Shown here piece by piece: positions 48,404 through 57,059 of a stretch of DNA of 64,000 nt (positions are counted from its first letter, which is position 1; each line of letters starts with the position of its first letter). The notes below the pieces were generated by a model. That model did no database searches. It had not been told where the DNA came from and worked only from the letters and a program-made list of their open reading frames with translations. Position numbers and translations under genes: made by a program. Origin of the DNA: Thiomonas sp. X19 (lineage in GTDB: Bacteria; Pseudomonadota; Gammaproteobacteria; Burkholderiales; Burkholderiaceae_C); assembly GCF_900089495.1 (NCBI RefSeq), contig NZ_LT605203.1, positions 545,501 to 609,500 of the forward strand, read 5' to 3'.

Positions 48404-49519
48404 TCAGGGACGAGGCGCGCACCGCAGGGTTGCCGCTTCCTCGTAGAGGGTTGCAAACGCGGCCACCATCGCCGGCATGCTGAAGCAACGCAGCGCCTTG
48501 TCGCGTGCCGCACGGCCCAGGTTGACAGCTTGTTCGGGGTTGTCGATGAGGCGCTGGATGCAGGCGGCCAGCGCGGCGTCATCGCCGACATGGAACAGCA
48601 GGCCCGTGCGCTCGTGTTCGACCAATTCGACATTCCCCCCGGTATGCGACGCAATCACTGGACGTCCGCACATCATGCCCTCGAGAATGACGTTTGACAG
48701 CCCCTCAACCAGGGAGGGCAGCACCACCAGGTTGGCTGCCGACATCAGTGCTGCAGCGTCATGGCGCTGACCCAGGAAGTGGACTTGCTCGCTCAGCCCC
48801 AGCAACCCGGTTTGTTGCTCGAGCGCCGGGCGCAGCGGACCATCTCCGGCGATGATGAGTCGTGCATGGGTGTTCCGCAGCCGAGCCATGGCACGGATCA
48901 GCGTGGCCACGTCTTTTTGTTCGACGAGGCGGCCGACGAACAGGATCAAGGGCGTGTTCAGTTCGATGCCGAGCTGAGTGCGCACGGTCGCGTCGGTTTG
49001 AGGCGCAAGCTCGGGCACGGTCACGCCGTTGTAGATCACGCGGATGAGCCCGGGCGGCAGTTTCATGCTGTGCCGAGCGCTTAGCGCGCCTGCCTCGGAG
49101 TTGGCCACGACCTGCCATGAGCGCCGCATCACCCATTGCTTGATGCGGCGGTGCAGCGGGCGCTCCCAGTCGTAGGTATTGCGGATGGAGCTCAGCAGCA
49201 CGGGCTTGCGCCGGGCGGGGATTAGGGCGTGGACCACGGCACCCCACAGTTCGCCGGTGAGGGCGAAGCAATGCATCACATCGAACGCGCCTGCTGCCAC
49301 GGTCTGGCGCAGACGGCGGACGAACCCCGGGTCGATGCGCGCATGCTTGGCGGCAAGCAGAACGGGCACGCCGGCCTGCTCGAGCTGGTCGACAAAAAAC
49401 GAGCGGTTGCGAAAATACAGAACCGTGGGTTCGAAACGCGAGCGGTCGAGCCCCAGCACCATCTGCACGATCTGACGCTGCGTCCCGCCGACCTCCATTT
49501 CATCGGTGACGATGAGCAC
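48404..49519 (-). CDS. Glycosyltransferase family 4 (GT-B fold)
   Basis: The N-terminal strand and glycine loop are VLIVTDEMEVGGTQRQI, and the sugar-nucleotide site has ILFVGRLVEQKDVATLIRAM and LVVLPSLVEGLSNVILEGM with the E-x7-E pattern. The enzyme transfers a sugar from a nucleotide donor in the cytoplasm. The frame is open to 49,750, but the extra N-terminus is encoded by the dispersed repeat, so I take GTG 49519, which has AGGA just upstream and starts at the first strand. The start is uncertain; 49,672 (GTG) is an alternative. Confidence 0.85.
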   Translation of the reverse strand: MLIVTDEMEVGGTQRQIVQMVLGLDRSRFEPTVLYFRNRSFFVDQLEQAGVPVLLAAKHARIDPGFVRRLRQTVAAGAFDVMHCFALTGELWGAVVHALIPARRKPVLLSSIRNTYDWERPLHRRIKQWVMRRSWQVVANSEAGALSARHSMKLPPGLIRVIYNGVTVPELAPQTDATVRTQLGIELNTPLILFVGRLVEQKDVATLIRAMARLRNTHARLIIAGDGPLRPALEQQTGLLGLSEQVHFLGQRHDAAALMSAANLVVLPSLVEGLSNVILEGMMCGRPVIASHTGGNVELVEHERTGLLFHVGDDAALAACIQRLIDNPEQAVNLGRAARDKALRCFSMPAMVAAFATLYEEAATLRCAPRP

Positions 49520-49552
49520 ACGGATCCTGCGCGGCTTCTCGAGCGGATCTCC

Positions 49553-49665
49553 GGGGGCGCCCGCTGGCGGACGATTGGGGGCGCTTTCAAGCCAACCGCC
49601 GGGCCGCCCCAAGGTTGGCTTGCCCCCTCGGGGGGCGTCCGCTGGCGGACGATTGGGGGCGCTTT
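49553..49665. repeat. Dispersed intergenic repeat, composite copy 2
   Basis: A 35-base unit beginning GGGGGCG and ending GGGGGCGCTTT occurs at 49,553-49,587 and again at 49,631-49,665 with one change. Between them AAGCCAACC (49,589-49,597) pairs with GGTTGGCTT (49,613-49,621). The reverse complement of this core matches 899-945. The right unit abuts the stop codon of the upstream glycosyltransferase. Confidence 0.75.
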
Positions 49666-50903
49666 TACCCACGGTCGACTCGCGCCGCGACCTTGCTCGG
49701 CACGCACCCTGAGGCGATGGCGGCATGCAATTTGGCAGCCTCGGTGGCAATGGCGAATTCGGCCTCGACCTTGCGCCGTCCCTCCAAGACGCGGGTTTTG
49801 ACTTCAGCCGTGTGGCCGAGCTGGTGTTCGATGCAGCGGGCTAGATCGGCCGCATCGCCGGGTTCGGCCAGCAGGCCGCAGATCTTGTCCGTCACCAGTT
49901 CCGGGATGCCCGAGACGCGCGTGGACACCACGGGCGTGCCGCAGGCCATGGCCTCCATCAGCGCCACGGGAATGCCGTCGCGGTCGCCCTGCGGCGTGAT
50001 CACGCAGGGCAGCGCGAACACTGCTGCCCTGCTCAGCAATGCGCGCACTTCCTCCTGTTTGCGCGCGCCCAGTAGTTGCACCTTGTGCTGCAAGCCAACC
50101 CTGGCGATTTGCCGGGAGAGGGACTCGCGCAGCGGGCCTTCGCCGACGATGCGGCAGGTGAATTCGACGCCGCGTTCGGCCAGTAGGCCGCAAGCATCGA
50201 TCAAATGCTCGAAACCTTTGATCGGGTCCAGCCTGCCGACTGCCAGGATCAGCCCAGGCTGTCGGTCCTGCGGCTTGAAGGCATAGTCCTGGGGGGAAAC
50301 CCCGCAATGAATGACGCGCATTCGGTCGAGCAGGACGAGCGAGACACGGTCGGCAAGAAAAGTGCGGTTGTACTGAGAGATGGTCACGCTGAACCTGGCG
50401 TGCGCCAATTTAGGCGCCAGCAATTGATCTTCCAGAAAGATGTCGTGTGCATGGGCGGTGAAGCTGAAGGGAAGCCCCAGCCGCCCCGCGGCGAACATGG
50501 CAGCCGTCGAGGGATAGGTCGCCCAATGGGCGTGCAGGTGGCCGGGCTGCAGGCGACTGACGGCGCGCAGCATCGCCAGGGTGCGCCACCAGGTCACCAT
50601 GGTCTTGACCAGGGCCTGCGGCTGACGCCGCAAGCCCCGCACGATTTGCCCTAGCTCGGCGCAGGAGCGCAAGGGGTGGCGCAGGAGTTCGGCTCCCGCC
50701 AGCAGCATGGCGTGCGCCTTGCCGGGCGGGTAGATCACCCTGTCCAGCAGCGTCTGGGCATCGGACTGCATCAGGGCTTCACTGGGCGGCTTGAGCGAGA
50801 CGATGCGGACATCCATGCCGAGGTCGATCAAGGCGCGGATTTCGCGCACGATGAACGTTTCCGACCAGCATGGAAACAGGGAAACGAAGTACACCACCCG
50901 CAT
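49665..50903 (-). CDS. Glycosyltransferase family 4 (colanic acid/exopolysaccharide type)
   Basis: A 412-residue GT-B enzyme starting RVVYFVSLFPCWSETFIVRE, where SETF is typical of exopolysaccharide transferases that begin with the FP.xSETF motif. HAHWATYPSTAAMFAAG and FTAHAHDIF follow, and the donor site is LILAVGRLDPIKGFEHLIDA and PQGDRDGIPVALMEAMA. ATG 50903 is chosen because similarity starts there. Its last codon lies at the edge of the dispersed repeat. It is between a GT2 and another GT4 on the same strand. Confidence 0.88.
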   Translation of the reverse strand: MRVVYFVSLFPCWSETFIVREIRALIDLGMDVRIVSLKPPSEALMQSDAQTLLDRVIYPPGKAHAMLLAGAELLRHPLRSCAELGQIVRGLRRQPQALVKTMVTWWRTLAMLRAVSRLQPGHLHAHWATYPSTAAMFAAGRLGLPFSFTAHAHDIFLEDQLLAPKLAHARFSVTISQYNRTFLADRVSLVLLDRMRVIHCGVSPQDYAFKPQDRQPGLILAVGRLDPIKGFEHLIDACGLLAERGVEFTCRIVGEGPLRESLSRQIARVGLQHKVQLLGARKQEEVRALLSRAAVFALPCVITPQGDRDGIPVALMEAMACGTPVVSTRVSGIPELVTDKICGLLAEPGDAADLARCIEHQLGHTAEVKTRVLEGRRKVEAEFAIATEAAKLHAAIASGCVPSKVAARVDRG

Positions 50904-50931
50904 CGTCGTGTTCGCTTTCTCGTTTCGGGAA

Positions 50932-52098
50932 TCAGGCCTGCGGCCGTTCGGGTGTCGTTGCTGGGCCTGAGCGCCAGAGGTGGGCGTTGCGGTTGGTGAG
51001 AAACTCGAAAAACCCGAGCATGGCGTAGCCATTGAGTGCGATGAAGGTCGTCGCCAATTTCACCAGGCCGCAGTTGCGGCATGCCGGCACCAGCGCGCCG
51101 AGCAGCGGCAGCGCATAGAACGCCAGTTGCAGGGCCAGCAGCATGGCGTAAAACGTGGAATGCAAGGCCAGCGCGACATTGCTCAGCAGGGCCAGCGACA
51201 TGGCCCATGGCGCCAGCAGGCGCAGCAGCTTGTGGGACACGAACTGGATGAAGATGGGGTTGCGCCAGGGCAGCAGCAGTTGCGGATAGAGCAGAAGCAA
51301 CTGGAAATTGCCGGCCAGGGTGCGCACCTTGCGGCGGCGTTCCTGCCGGGCTTCGGTCGAGGGGGTGTCGTAGGCCAGGGCGCGGCTTTCGAACACCACG
51401 CGCCTGCCCTGCATCGCCGCCTGCATGGGGATGGCCACGTCGTCGAGGATGGTGCTGGGTGGTATGGGCCTGAAACAGCTTTTGCGCAGCGCATACAGCG
51501 CCCCGGTGACGCCGGGCACCGAGTGGATGGCCGCTTGGCTGCGGCGGATGAATTTTTCATAGCGCCAATAGGCGCTGACGCCGCTGGCGAAGGCGTTGGC
51601 ATCTTCGGCGACGAAGACCAATTCGCCGCTGACGGCGCCGACCTGCGGATCGGCGAGATTGGCCGTCAGATGGCGTACCGCTTCGGGGTTGAGGCGCTGG
51701 CGCGCATCGGTCAGCACCAGAACCTCTTCATCGCAGCTGGCGATGGCGTCGTTCAGGCATGCGGCTTTGCCGCGCGTCAGCGGAAAAGCAAGCAAGCCGA
51801 CCCGCGGCGAGGCGAAGCCGCGCACGACATCGTCCATGCCATCGGTCGAGCCGTCGGAGACGATGAGCACCCGCAACCGGTCAGGCGGGTAATCCTGCGC
51901 CAGACAGGTTGCGATCTTGGCCTGAATGCGCGCCACCTCGTTGCGCGCCACCACGATCATCGCCAGCCGCGGTTGGTAGTGAGGCGATGCCGCCACGGGC
52001 CATGGTGCCAAGCGCGCCCACAAAGCCACAAGGGCTGGATAGCCGCAGTAGGTGTAGAGCAGCAGGGCGATGCTGACCCAGAGCAGCCATGCCGCCAT
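50932..52098 (-). CDS. Membrane glycosyltransferase family 2
   Basis: A 388-residue GT2 with an N-terminal membrane helix (AAWLLWVSIALLLYTYCGYP). The catalytic domain has MIVVARNEVARIQAKI, VLIVSDGSTDGMDDVV, VLTDARQRLNP and, near the base motif, SVPGVTGALYALRKSCF and RRRKVRTLAGNFQLL (the Q/RxxRW-like region). Three or four hydrophobic helices follow at the C-terminus. It may add a sugar at the membrane face, as in synthase-type enzymes. It starts just before the deacetylase stop, suggesting translation coupling. Confidence 0.88.
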   Translation of the reverse strand: MAAWLLWVSIALLLYTYCGYPALVALWARLAPWPVAASPHYQPRLAMIVVARNEVARIQAKIATCLAQDYPPDRLRVLIVSDGSTDGMDDVVRGFASPRVGLLAFPLTRGKAACLNDAIASCDEEVLVLTDARQRLNPEAVRHLTANLADPQVGAVSGELVFVAEDANAFASGVSAYWRYEKFIRRSQAAIHSVPGVTGALYALRKSCFRPIPPSTILDDVAIPMQAAMQGRRVVFESRALAYDTPSTEARQERRRKVRTLAGNFQLLLLYPQLLLPWRNPIFIQFVSHKLLRLLAPWAMSLALLSNVALALHSTFYAMLLALQLAFYALPLLGALVPACRNCGLVKLATTFIALNGYAMLGFFEFLTNRNAHLWRSGPATTPERPQA

Positions 52099-52099
52099 C

Positions 52100-52885
52100 T
52101 CAGCGCCCGCCCGAGGCCAGGCGCAGCAGGCCGCGTCGCACGCGCTCGTAATTGGTATTGCCGAGCAACTGCTTGCTGGAAATCAGGGCGCCGTAGCGCA
52201 GCCGCTGGCGCAGCAGTTCCAGGCGGTCTTGTGCGAGCCATTTCGCAAATTGCGCTGGCGTGGTGCCGCGCAACACCGCCAGGCGTGGAATGTCATCGGA
52301 CCGCAAGTCATGCCACAGGGCTACGCGCGACGAGCAGATGGCCTTGTAACCCAGGCGCGTGGTGGTGAGGTGCATGCCGGCCGGCATGCGTCCGCCGGGT
52401 GGCGCGAACAGTTCGACCGGGCAGCCGAGCTTGTCTTCCAGCATGGCCTTGGAGGTGTGCAATTCCTGCTCGACCTCGGCTAGGGTGAGTTCGTCCAGGT
52501 AACGATGGCTGTGTGCGTGCGACTGGATCGACATGCCCGCCGCAGTCATGTCGCGCAAGGCCTGCCAGCTCAGATGCCCAGTCTTGCCGATGGTTTGCGT
52601 ATTGACGAAAAAGTCACCGGAGCCACCTGCATCGTGCAATGCCTGCGCTGCCCAGGCATTACTGACGTCGCCGTCGTCGAAGGTGAAGGCTACAGCGGAC
52701 GCTTCCGGGCGCAGCAGCAGCGACTGCACGCTCTGGGGTCGTCGTCCGGCGTCACGGACGATCTGGAGTTGTTCCAGAAACTGGGTTGGGCCGACCGAAT
52801 AGTGCGCATCGGCTCGTGAAAAGCCATCGCCTACAGCGGATACTGCGTGATACATCAAGACCGTGGTTGGATGGGGTTTGATCAT
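52100..52885 (-). CDS. Polysaccharide deacetylase (NodB fold)
   Basis: A 261-residue protein with TVLMYHAVSA at the start and the NodB motif VAFTFDDGDVSNAWAAQAL, whose second Asp should bind the metal. SHAHSHRYLDELT gives the two metal-binding His residues, and ELFAPPGGRMPAG is the motif 3 region. It probably removes acetyl groups from the polymer. No signal peptide is seen, so it may act in the cytoplasm or on a membrane intermediate. It is the first gene of the minus-strand polysaccharide cluster. Confidence 0.87.
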   Translation of the reverse strand: MIKPHPTTVLMYHAVSAVGDGFSRADAHYSVGPTQFLEQLQIVRDAGRRPQSVQSLLLRPEASAVAFTFDDGDVSNAWAAQALHDAGGSGDFFVNTQTIGKTGHLSWQALRDMTAAGMSIQSHAHSHRYLDELTLAEVEQELHTSKAMLEDKLGCPVELFAPPGGRMPAGMHLTTTRLGYKAICSSRVALWHDLRSDDIPRLAVLRGTTPAQFAKWLAQDRLELLRQRLRYGALISSKQLLGNTNYERVRRGLLRLASGGR

Positions 52886-53218
52886 CGCAGTCAGGTGGGC
52901 AGAAGTTCAGATCGAGCTTGCAACCCTGCCGATTTTTCACCATTGGGTCCATCATCGTATTCGTTGGAGTGTGACTTGGAACCCTCGATTCATGGGGTTG
53001 GCCCGGGTGCCTTGCGGAATTGTTCAGAGATCAATCCATAAATCGACAAATCTGAAGCCTGCGGCCGGCAGGTTGAGGACGTTGTGCGGCCGGCACCCGG
53101 GGGCACGGGACGAGCACTGGCGGCTGAGCAGGAACGTGAGGTGGAGCGTTGATCCGGGAGGAGTGCTGCTGCATCAAGCTGGCCGTGCGTTGGAGCCGAC
53201 AGGGGACCCTCTGCATAG
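52886..53218. other. Gap upstream of the deacetylase, no gene seen
   Basis: No convincing gene is found between the deacetylase start and the asnB remnant. The cluster promoter on the minus strand should lie here, but no clear -35/-10 pair stands out. The region is lower in GC and looks like rearranged junction sequence. Confidence 0.4.
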
Positions 53219-53296
53219 GTCGTCGTTCCGTTCAGCGAACTTTTGTGGCTGACCCTGAACTACGAGATGTGGCACGGCGCCTCTTCGACGCACGCG
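53219..53296 (+). pseudogene. Remnant of an asnB 3' end
   Basis: In one frame the sequence reads FSELLWLTLNYEMWHG. The end of the asnB product at 44,526 has NSEILWLTLTYEMWAQ, and the DNA is also close (TGTGGCTGACCCTGA shared). The remnant lies just upstream of the intact ligase-like gene, in the same relative position that asnB has to the broken copy. It therefore looks like the leftover of a duplication that carried the asnB end and the ligase gene. Confidence 0.6.
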
Positions 53297-53369
53297 CTGA
53301 CCGACCAGTACGTCACCAAATCCGTAGGGCGCAAGCTCATGTTCGTCCGACGGGTCACCATGGACCGCG

Positions 53370-54770
53370 ATGAAAGCCGAAAGCCAAACTGCCGTTCAAG
53401 CCACGCCGCGGGCACTGAGGCTGTTACTCGCTGCCGCCATTTTCTACATCCCGAATCAGTCCCATTTCCCGGATTTTTCGGGCACCGGGCTGAACGTCAC
53501 CAATCTGCTGTTTTTCAGCATCCTGCTACTGGTTGTCCGCAACAAGGCCCAGAACCCAGGGCCGGCGCCGCTCAAAAAAGAATTCATTTTCTTTTTTCTG
53601 GTGCTGGCCTGGGGCTTCCTGATTGGCCAGGTGTACGACGCAACAACCACCTTGGCCGATCTCCAGGTGCTCAAAAACTGCCTCATCTACATGTTGTTTT
53701 ACTTCCTGGCCTACTACGCGGTGCAGGACACAAAAACCATCAAATTTCTGTTTTTTGTCATCCTGTTCACGACGTTTTTCGACGCCTACCTTGGCCTGCG
53801 CCAGGCCATGGATTACGGCTTCAATTTCAATGCGGATCGCCGGGTTGCGGCTCCCTTCAGTTGGAACACAGGCGATGCGAACCGCTCCTCGGCGTTCTAC
53901 ACCATCTATCTGACCCTGATGGGGGTCACCGCCCTCTACGACCGTTCGAGCCGTACAGTTCGCTGGTTGGCCTTGGCCTGCCTGGCCTTCGGCATCTTCG
54001 TCAACTTCTTCACCTACTCCAGACAGTCCTACGGCATTCTCGCGGCCCTGGCCCTGATTCTGACCTTCCGCCGCAGTGCCTTGCTCGCGGTGGTCATCGT
54101 CATTGCCTTGTTCAACTACAACCTCTGGCTACCGCATGCCGCCATCACGCGCATCGACATGACGCTGCAAACCAAGGCTCCTCCGCCTGGTGTGGCCGCT
54201 GTCTCACTGAACAAGCAGATCGCCGCCAGCAGCGATGGGCGCTTCATCATCTGGGGCGGCGCGGCAAAACTTATCGAACGCAACCCCTGGGGCATCGGCC
54301 TGAACCATTTCGAGCGCGACATCGGAACCTACGCGCCCGCATACGCCCATGAAGATGCCAATAACTACTATGTGCTTTGCGCCACGGAAGACGGCGTTCT
54401 GGCGCCCATCGCCATGATCTTGCTCATGCTCGGGCTTTATCGCCTCGGGCGATCGGTCGAAAAGCTGGATGACGGCCAGGATTCCAAGGTTTACGGATTC
54501 GGTCTGTGGCTCGCCGTGGTCGCCATCGCCTTGGTGAACATCTACGGCAGCCGGTTTGTTGACGGCAACCTCATGACCAACTTCTGGATCTTTGCCGGCA
54601 TGGCTGCGCGCTACCGCGCCATAGTGCTCGAAGCCAGAACCCGAGCGCCACAGACATCGACCCTCAGCAAGAGGCATCCGGCGCCCGCGAACCGAACGCC
54701 ACGGCCTACTTCCAGGCCTGTCACGGCGCGCTGGGCACAGAAAGACGGGCATCAGAAAGCAAATCCATGA
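53370..54770 (+). CDS. O-antigen-ligase-like membrane protein (intact paralogue)
   Basis: A 466-residue polytopic membrane protein with about ten hydrophobic helices. Examples are VTNLLFFSILLLVVRN, FFFLVLAWGFLIGQV, FGIFVNFFTYSRQSYG and AVVIVIALFNYNLWLP. A large loop carries IIWGGAAKLIERNPWGIGLN, resembling the Wzy_C/O-antigen ligase pattern with G-hNPW-G-G-N. It is the intact twin of the IS-split gene at 41,517-44,508 and points the other way. It could act as the polymerase or ligase of the cluster. A Thr/Pro/Arg-rich tail follows the last helix. Confidence 0.82.
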   Translation: MKAESQTAVQATPRALRLLLAAAIFYIPNQSHFPDFSGTGLNVTNLLFFSILLLVVRNKAQNPGPAPLKKEFIFFFLVLAWGFLIGQVYDATTTLADLQVLKNCLIYMLFYFLAYYAVQDTKTIKFLFFVILFTTFFDAYLGLRQAMDYGFNFNADRRVAAPFSWNTGDANRSSAFYTIYLTLMGVTALYDRSSRTVRWLALACLAFGIFVNFFTYSRQSYGILAALALILTFRRSALLAVVIVIALFNYNLWLPHAAITRIDMTLQTKAPPPGVAAVSLNKQIAASSDGRFIIWGGAAKLIERNPWGIGLNHFERDIGTYAPAYAHEDANNYYVLCATEDGVLAPIAMILLMLGLYRLGRSVEKLDDGQDSKVYGFGLWLAVVAIALVNIYGSRFVDGNLMTNFWIFAGMAARYRAIVLEARTRAPQTSTLSKRHPAPANRTPRPTSRPVTARWAQKDGHQKANP

Positions 54771-54859
54771 GGTTGGGCCTGTCGGCAATGCTGCCAGCGA
54801 TCAAACCAAACGCAAGTTTTTGCGCGCCCAGCGGAACGAAGTGGACGGGGACGAACACT

Positions 54860-55600
54860 TCACCGCTGTTCCACGCACAAGGTCGTGCTCCCCGCCTGGG
54901 TGAGGTTGTTGACGGTGGCTTGGCGGCCTTTGAACCAGACTTGCAAGTCGCCGTTCTTGTAGCGGGCGCCGTCGGCGGCGACGGTTTGTTCGAGCTTGAC
55001 GGTGCCGAGCGCGGTGGACAGGTTGACGCTGACATCGCCGAAGGTCGCGACGAAAGAGGTGCCGTCGTTGCAGACGTAGCGCACGGCGTTGGCCGGCAGC
55101 GGGCCTGACTGCGGGGTGAACACCGGGGCGGCAGGAGCTTGGGCCGCACTGCCCTGGCTGGGTGGGTTGGAGGACGGATACGCCGGCGGATAGACGGAGC
55201 CGGGCGCGGGCTGGCCGGGTGGTGCCGAAGCTGCCGGATAGGTGGCGGAATATGCGGATGACGCTGCCGGGGCCGAAGGCGCGGACTCGGGGGCCAGCGG
55301 TTGCACGGCGATGCCCGGCGTGGGTTGCAGCGGCTGGGCCTGCGCGGCGGGCGGCCGCACACTGGCCGTGGGCGGCGGGCTGTAGGTGTTGCGTGGCACT
55401 GGCGGGGTGTTGACGGGCGGCGACATGGGCACTTGCACCACCGGCGCCGGGCCGTTGAGCGACACCGCGGTTTCACAGCCGGCGAGCAGCAGCGTGGCCA
55501 GGCCGGCACCGAGCAGAGCCACAGTGCGGAGATGCCACGCCGCCGTCATGTACGACGGGGTTTGCGGGCGGGTGGATGGCGGGTGCTGGCGGGGTCGCAT
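54860..55600 (-). CDS. Lipoprotein with C-terminal MliC-type lysozyme-inhibitor domain
   Basis: A 246-residue protein. The signal peptide is followed by the lipobox LLAGCE (Cys at about residue 42), and a Pro/Ala/Ser-rich linker of roughly 110 residues leads to a compact C-terminal domain. That domain has RYVCNDGTSFVATFGD, then LEQTVAADGARYKNGDLQVW and TTLCVEQR, with the Cys pair of the MliC family that blocks c-type lysozyme. I chose ATG 55600 because AGGAG lies 9 bases before it. The long linker is unusual and may let the domain reach across the periplasm. Confidence 0.8.
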   Translation of the reverse strand: MRPRQHPPSTRPQTPSYMTAAWHLRTVALLGAGLATLLLAGCETAVSLNGPAPVVQVPMSPPVNTPPVPRNTYSPPPTASVRPPAAQAQPLQPTPGIAVQPLAPESAPSAPAASSAYSATYPAASAPPGQPAPGSVYPPAYPSSNPPSQGSAAQAPAAPVFTPQSGPLPANAVRYVCNDGTSFVATFGDVSVNLSTALGTVKLEQTVAADGARYKNGDLQVWFKGRQATVNNLTQAGSTTLCVEQR

Positions 55601-55724
55601 CGGGTGTTCTCCTGCGGTGGACGCGCACGCGGCGCGAAGGCTCATCTTGATTACACCAGATCGGCCAGATATGGATGTGACGGGCGGTGAACGCCGCACG
55701 GTGCTGCGGCCGTACGCCGCAGTG

Positions 55725-57059
55725 CTATGGCGGCACACCGCGCGGCAGCAGCACCCACATGCGTCCGGGCGATTGCTGGCGTCCGGCGGCGTCGCCGGCG
55801 GCATCGCCCGTGCCGAAGAACAGGTCGGCACGCAAGGGGCCGGTGATGGCGCTGCCCACGTCCTGCGCGAACACCAGGCGCGCGAAGGGCTGGCCGGCCA
55901 CGGTGGTGGCGAGCCACAGCGGCGTGCCCAAGGTCAGCAGGCGCTTGTCCACCGCGACGCTGCGCAGCGCGGTGAGCGGCACGCCCAAGGCGCCGGTTGG
56001 GCCGCGTGCGGTTGGGTCCGCAGCGCTTGCAGCCGGGTCGCGCAGCGCCAAACTTGTTGGCATGGGATTTGCAGGTGCTTGGGGGCGGAGCAGCGTGGCG
56101 TTGAAGAACACCACGCGCGGGTTGGCGTCGAGCATTTGCGGCACGCGCGTCGGGTGCATTTGCGCCCAGGCGCGGATGATCTGCATGGTGACGGTGCCGC
56201 GCAGCTCGCCCTGGTCCAACAGCCAGCGGCCCACCGATTTGTAGGGCCAGCCGTTGTCGCCGCCGTAGCTCAGGCGCAGCATGCGCCCGTCTGGCAGCTC
56301 AACCAGGCCCGAGCCCTGCACTTGCAGGAACAGTGCGTCCACCGGGCTTTCCAGCCACGCCACCACCTTGCGGCCGAGCACGGCCTGGGCCTGCGGATCG
56401 GCGCTGATCTGCGCGCGGCTCCAGTACGGCAGCACCTCCTTGCGCCCGCCCGCCCACACCACCCGGCCACGGGTCACGCCATCGGCCGCGTCGGTCCGGG
56501 GCACGAGGTCGGCCGGCAGGCCGTAGATGGGCACGACATAAGGCCAGCCCGGCGTGAGCGAGCCTTTGAGCACCGGCTCGTAATAGCCGGTGACCAGCCC
56601 GCTGTCCTGCCCGGCAGCACCACTGGCCTGCCAGGGCTGGAACCACTGCTCGAAAAAGCGGCGCTGGGCCGCCGTGTCGCTGGCTGGCACCTGGGCGGAC
56701 GCGGCACAAGCCGCCGCCAGTTGCGGCACCGGGGCGCGGCAATCGCGCTGCCAGGCGGCCCAGACATCGGCGAAGTCGTCCGCCTGCCAGCCCGGCAGGT
56801 CGGCGAAGCTGGCGGCCTGCAGGCGCAAGCCGGCGCCGGTGAGCGGGGCGGCGGCGCTGGGAGACAGGGCCGCTGGCGGCGCGGGGATGGCTGGGACTTG
56901 CGGCGCCGGGGAAACCGGTGCGACCGCCGGTGGCGAGGCGCAGCTCGCCAGCAGCAAGGCCGCGAGCGCAGGCCACGCGAAGCGCGCGAGCGCTCGGCCG
57001 AGACGGGTGAAGGCACAGGGCATGTCGGCGCGGCAGGAGTCGGCGGCAAACCCGCGCAT
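55725..57059 (-). CDS. mltA: Membrane-bound lytic murein transglycosylase A
   Basis: An outer membrane lipoprotein (LAALLLASCAS lipobox) with the MltA domain: LVTGYYEPVLKGSL, YWSRAQISADPQAQ, FLQVQGSGLVELPDG and LSYGGDNGWPYKSVGR. The 3D domain has LVFAQDVGSAITGPLRADLF, which carries the catalytic Asp. It cleaves peptidoglycan with formation of anhydromuramic ends. The TGATG overlap with the upstream gene supports ATG 57059; ATG 57023 is an alternative and closer to a normal signal peptide. Confidence 0.92.
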   Translation of the reverse strand: MRGFAADSCRADMPCAFTRLGRALARFAWPALAALLLASCASPPAVAPVSPAPQVPAIPAPPAALSPSAAAPLTGAGLRLQAASFADLPGWQADDFADVWAAWQRDCRAPVPQLAAACAASAQVPASDTAAQRRFFEQWFQPWQASGAAGQDSGLVTGYYEPVLKGSLTPGWPYVVPIYGLPADLVPRTDAADGVTRGRVVWAGGRKEVLPYWSRAQISADPQAQAVLGRKVVAWLESPVDALFLQVQGSGLVELPDGRMLRLSYGGDNGWPYKSVGRWLLDQGELRGTVTMQIIRAWAQMHPTRVPQMLDANPRVVFFNATLLRPQAPANPMPTSLALRDPAASAADPTARGPTGALGVPLTALRSVAVDKRLLTLGTPLWLATTVAGQPFARLVFAQDVGSAITGPLRADLFFGTGDAAGDAAGRQQSPGRMWVLLPRGVPP

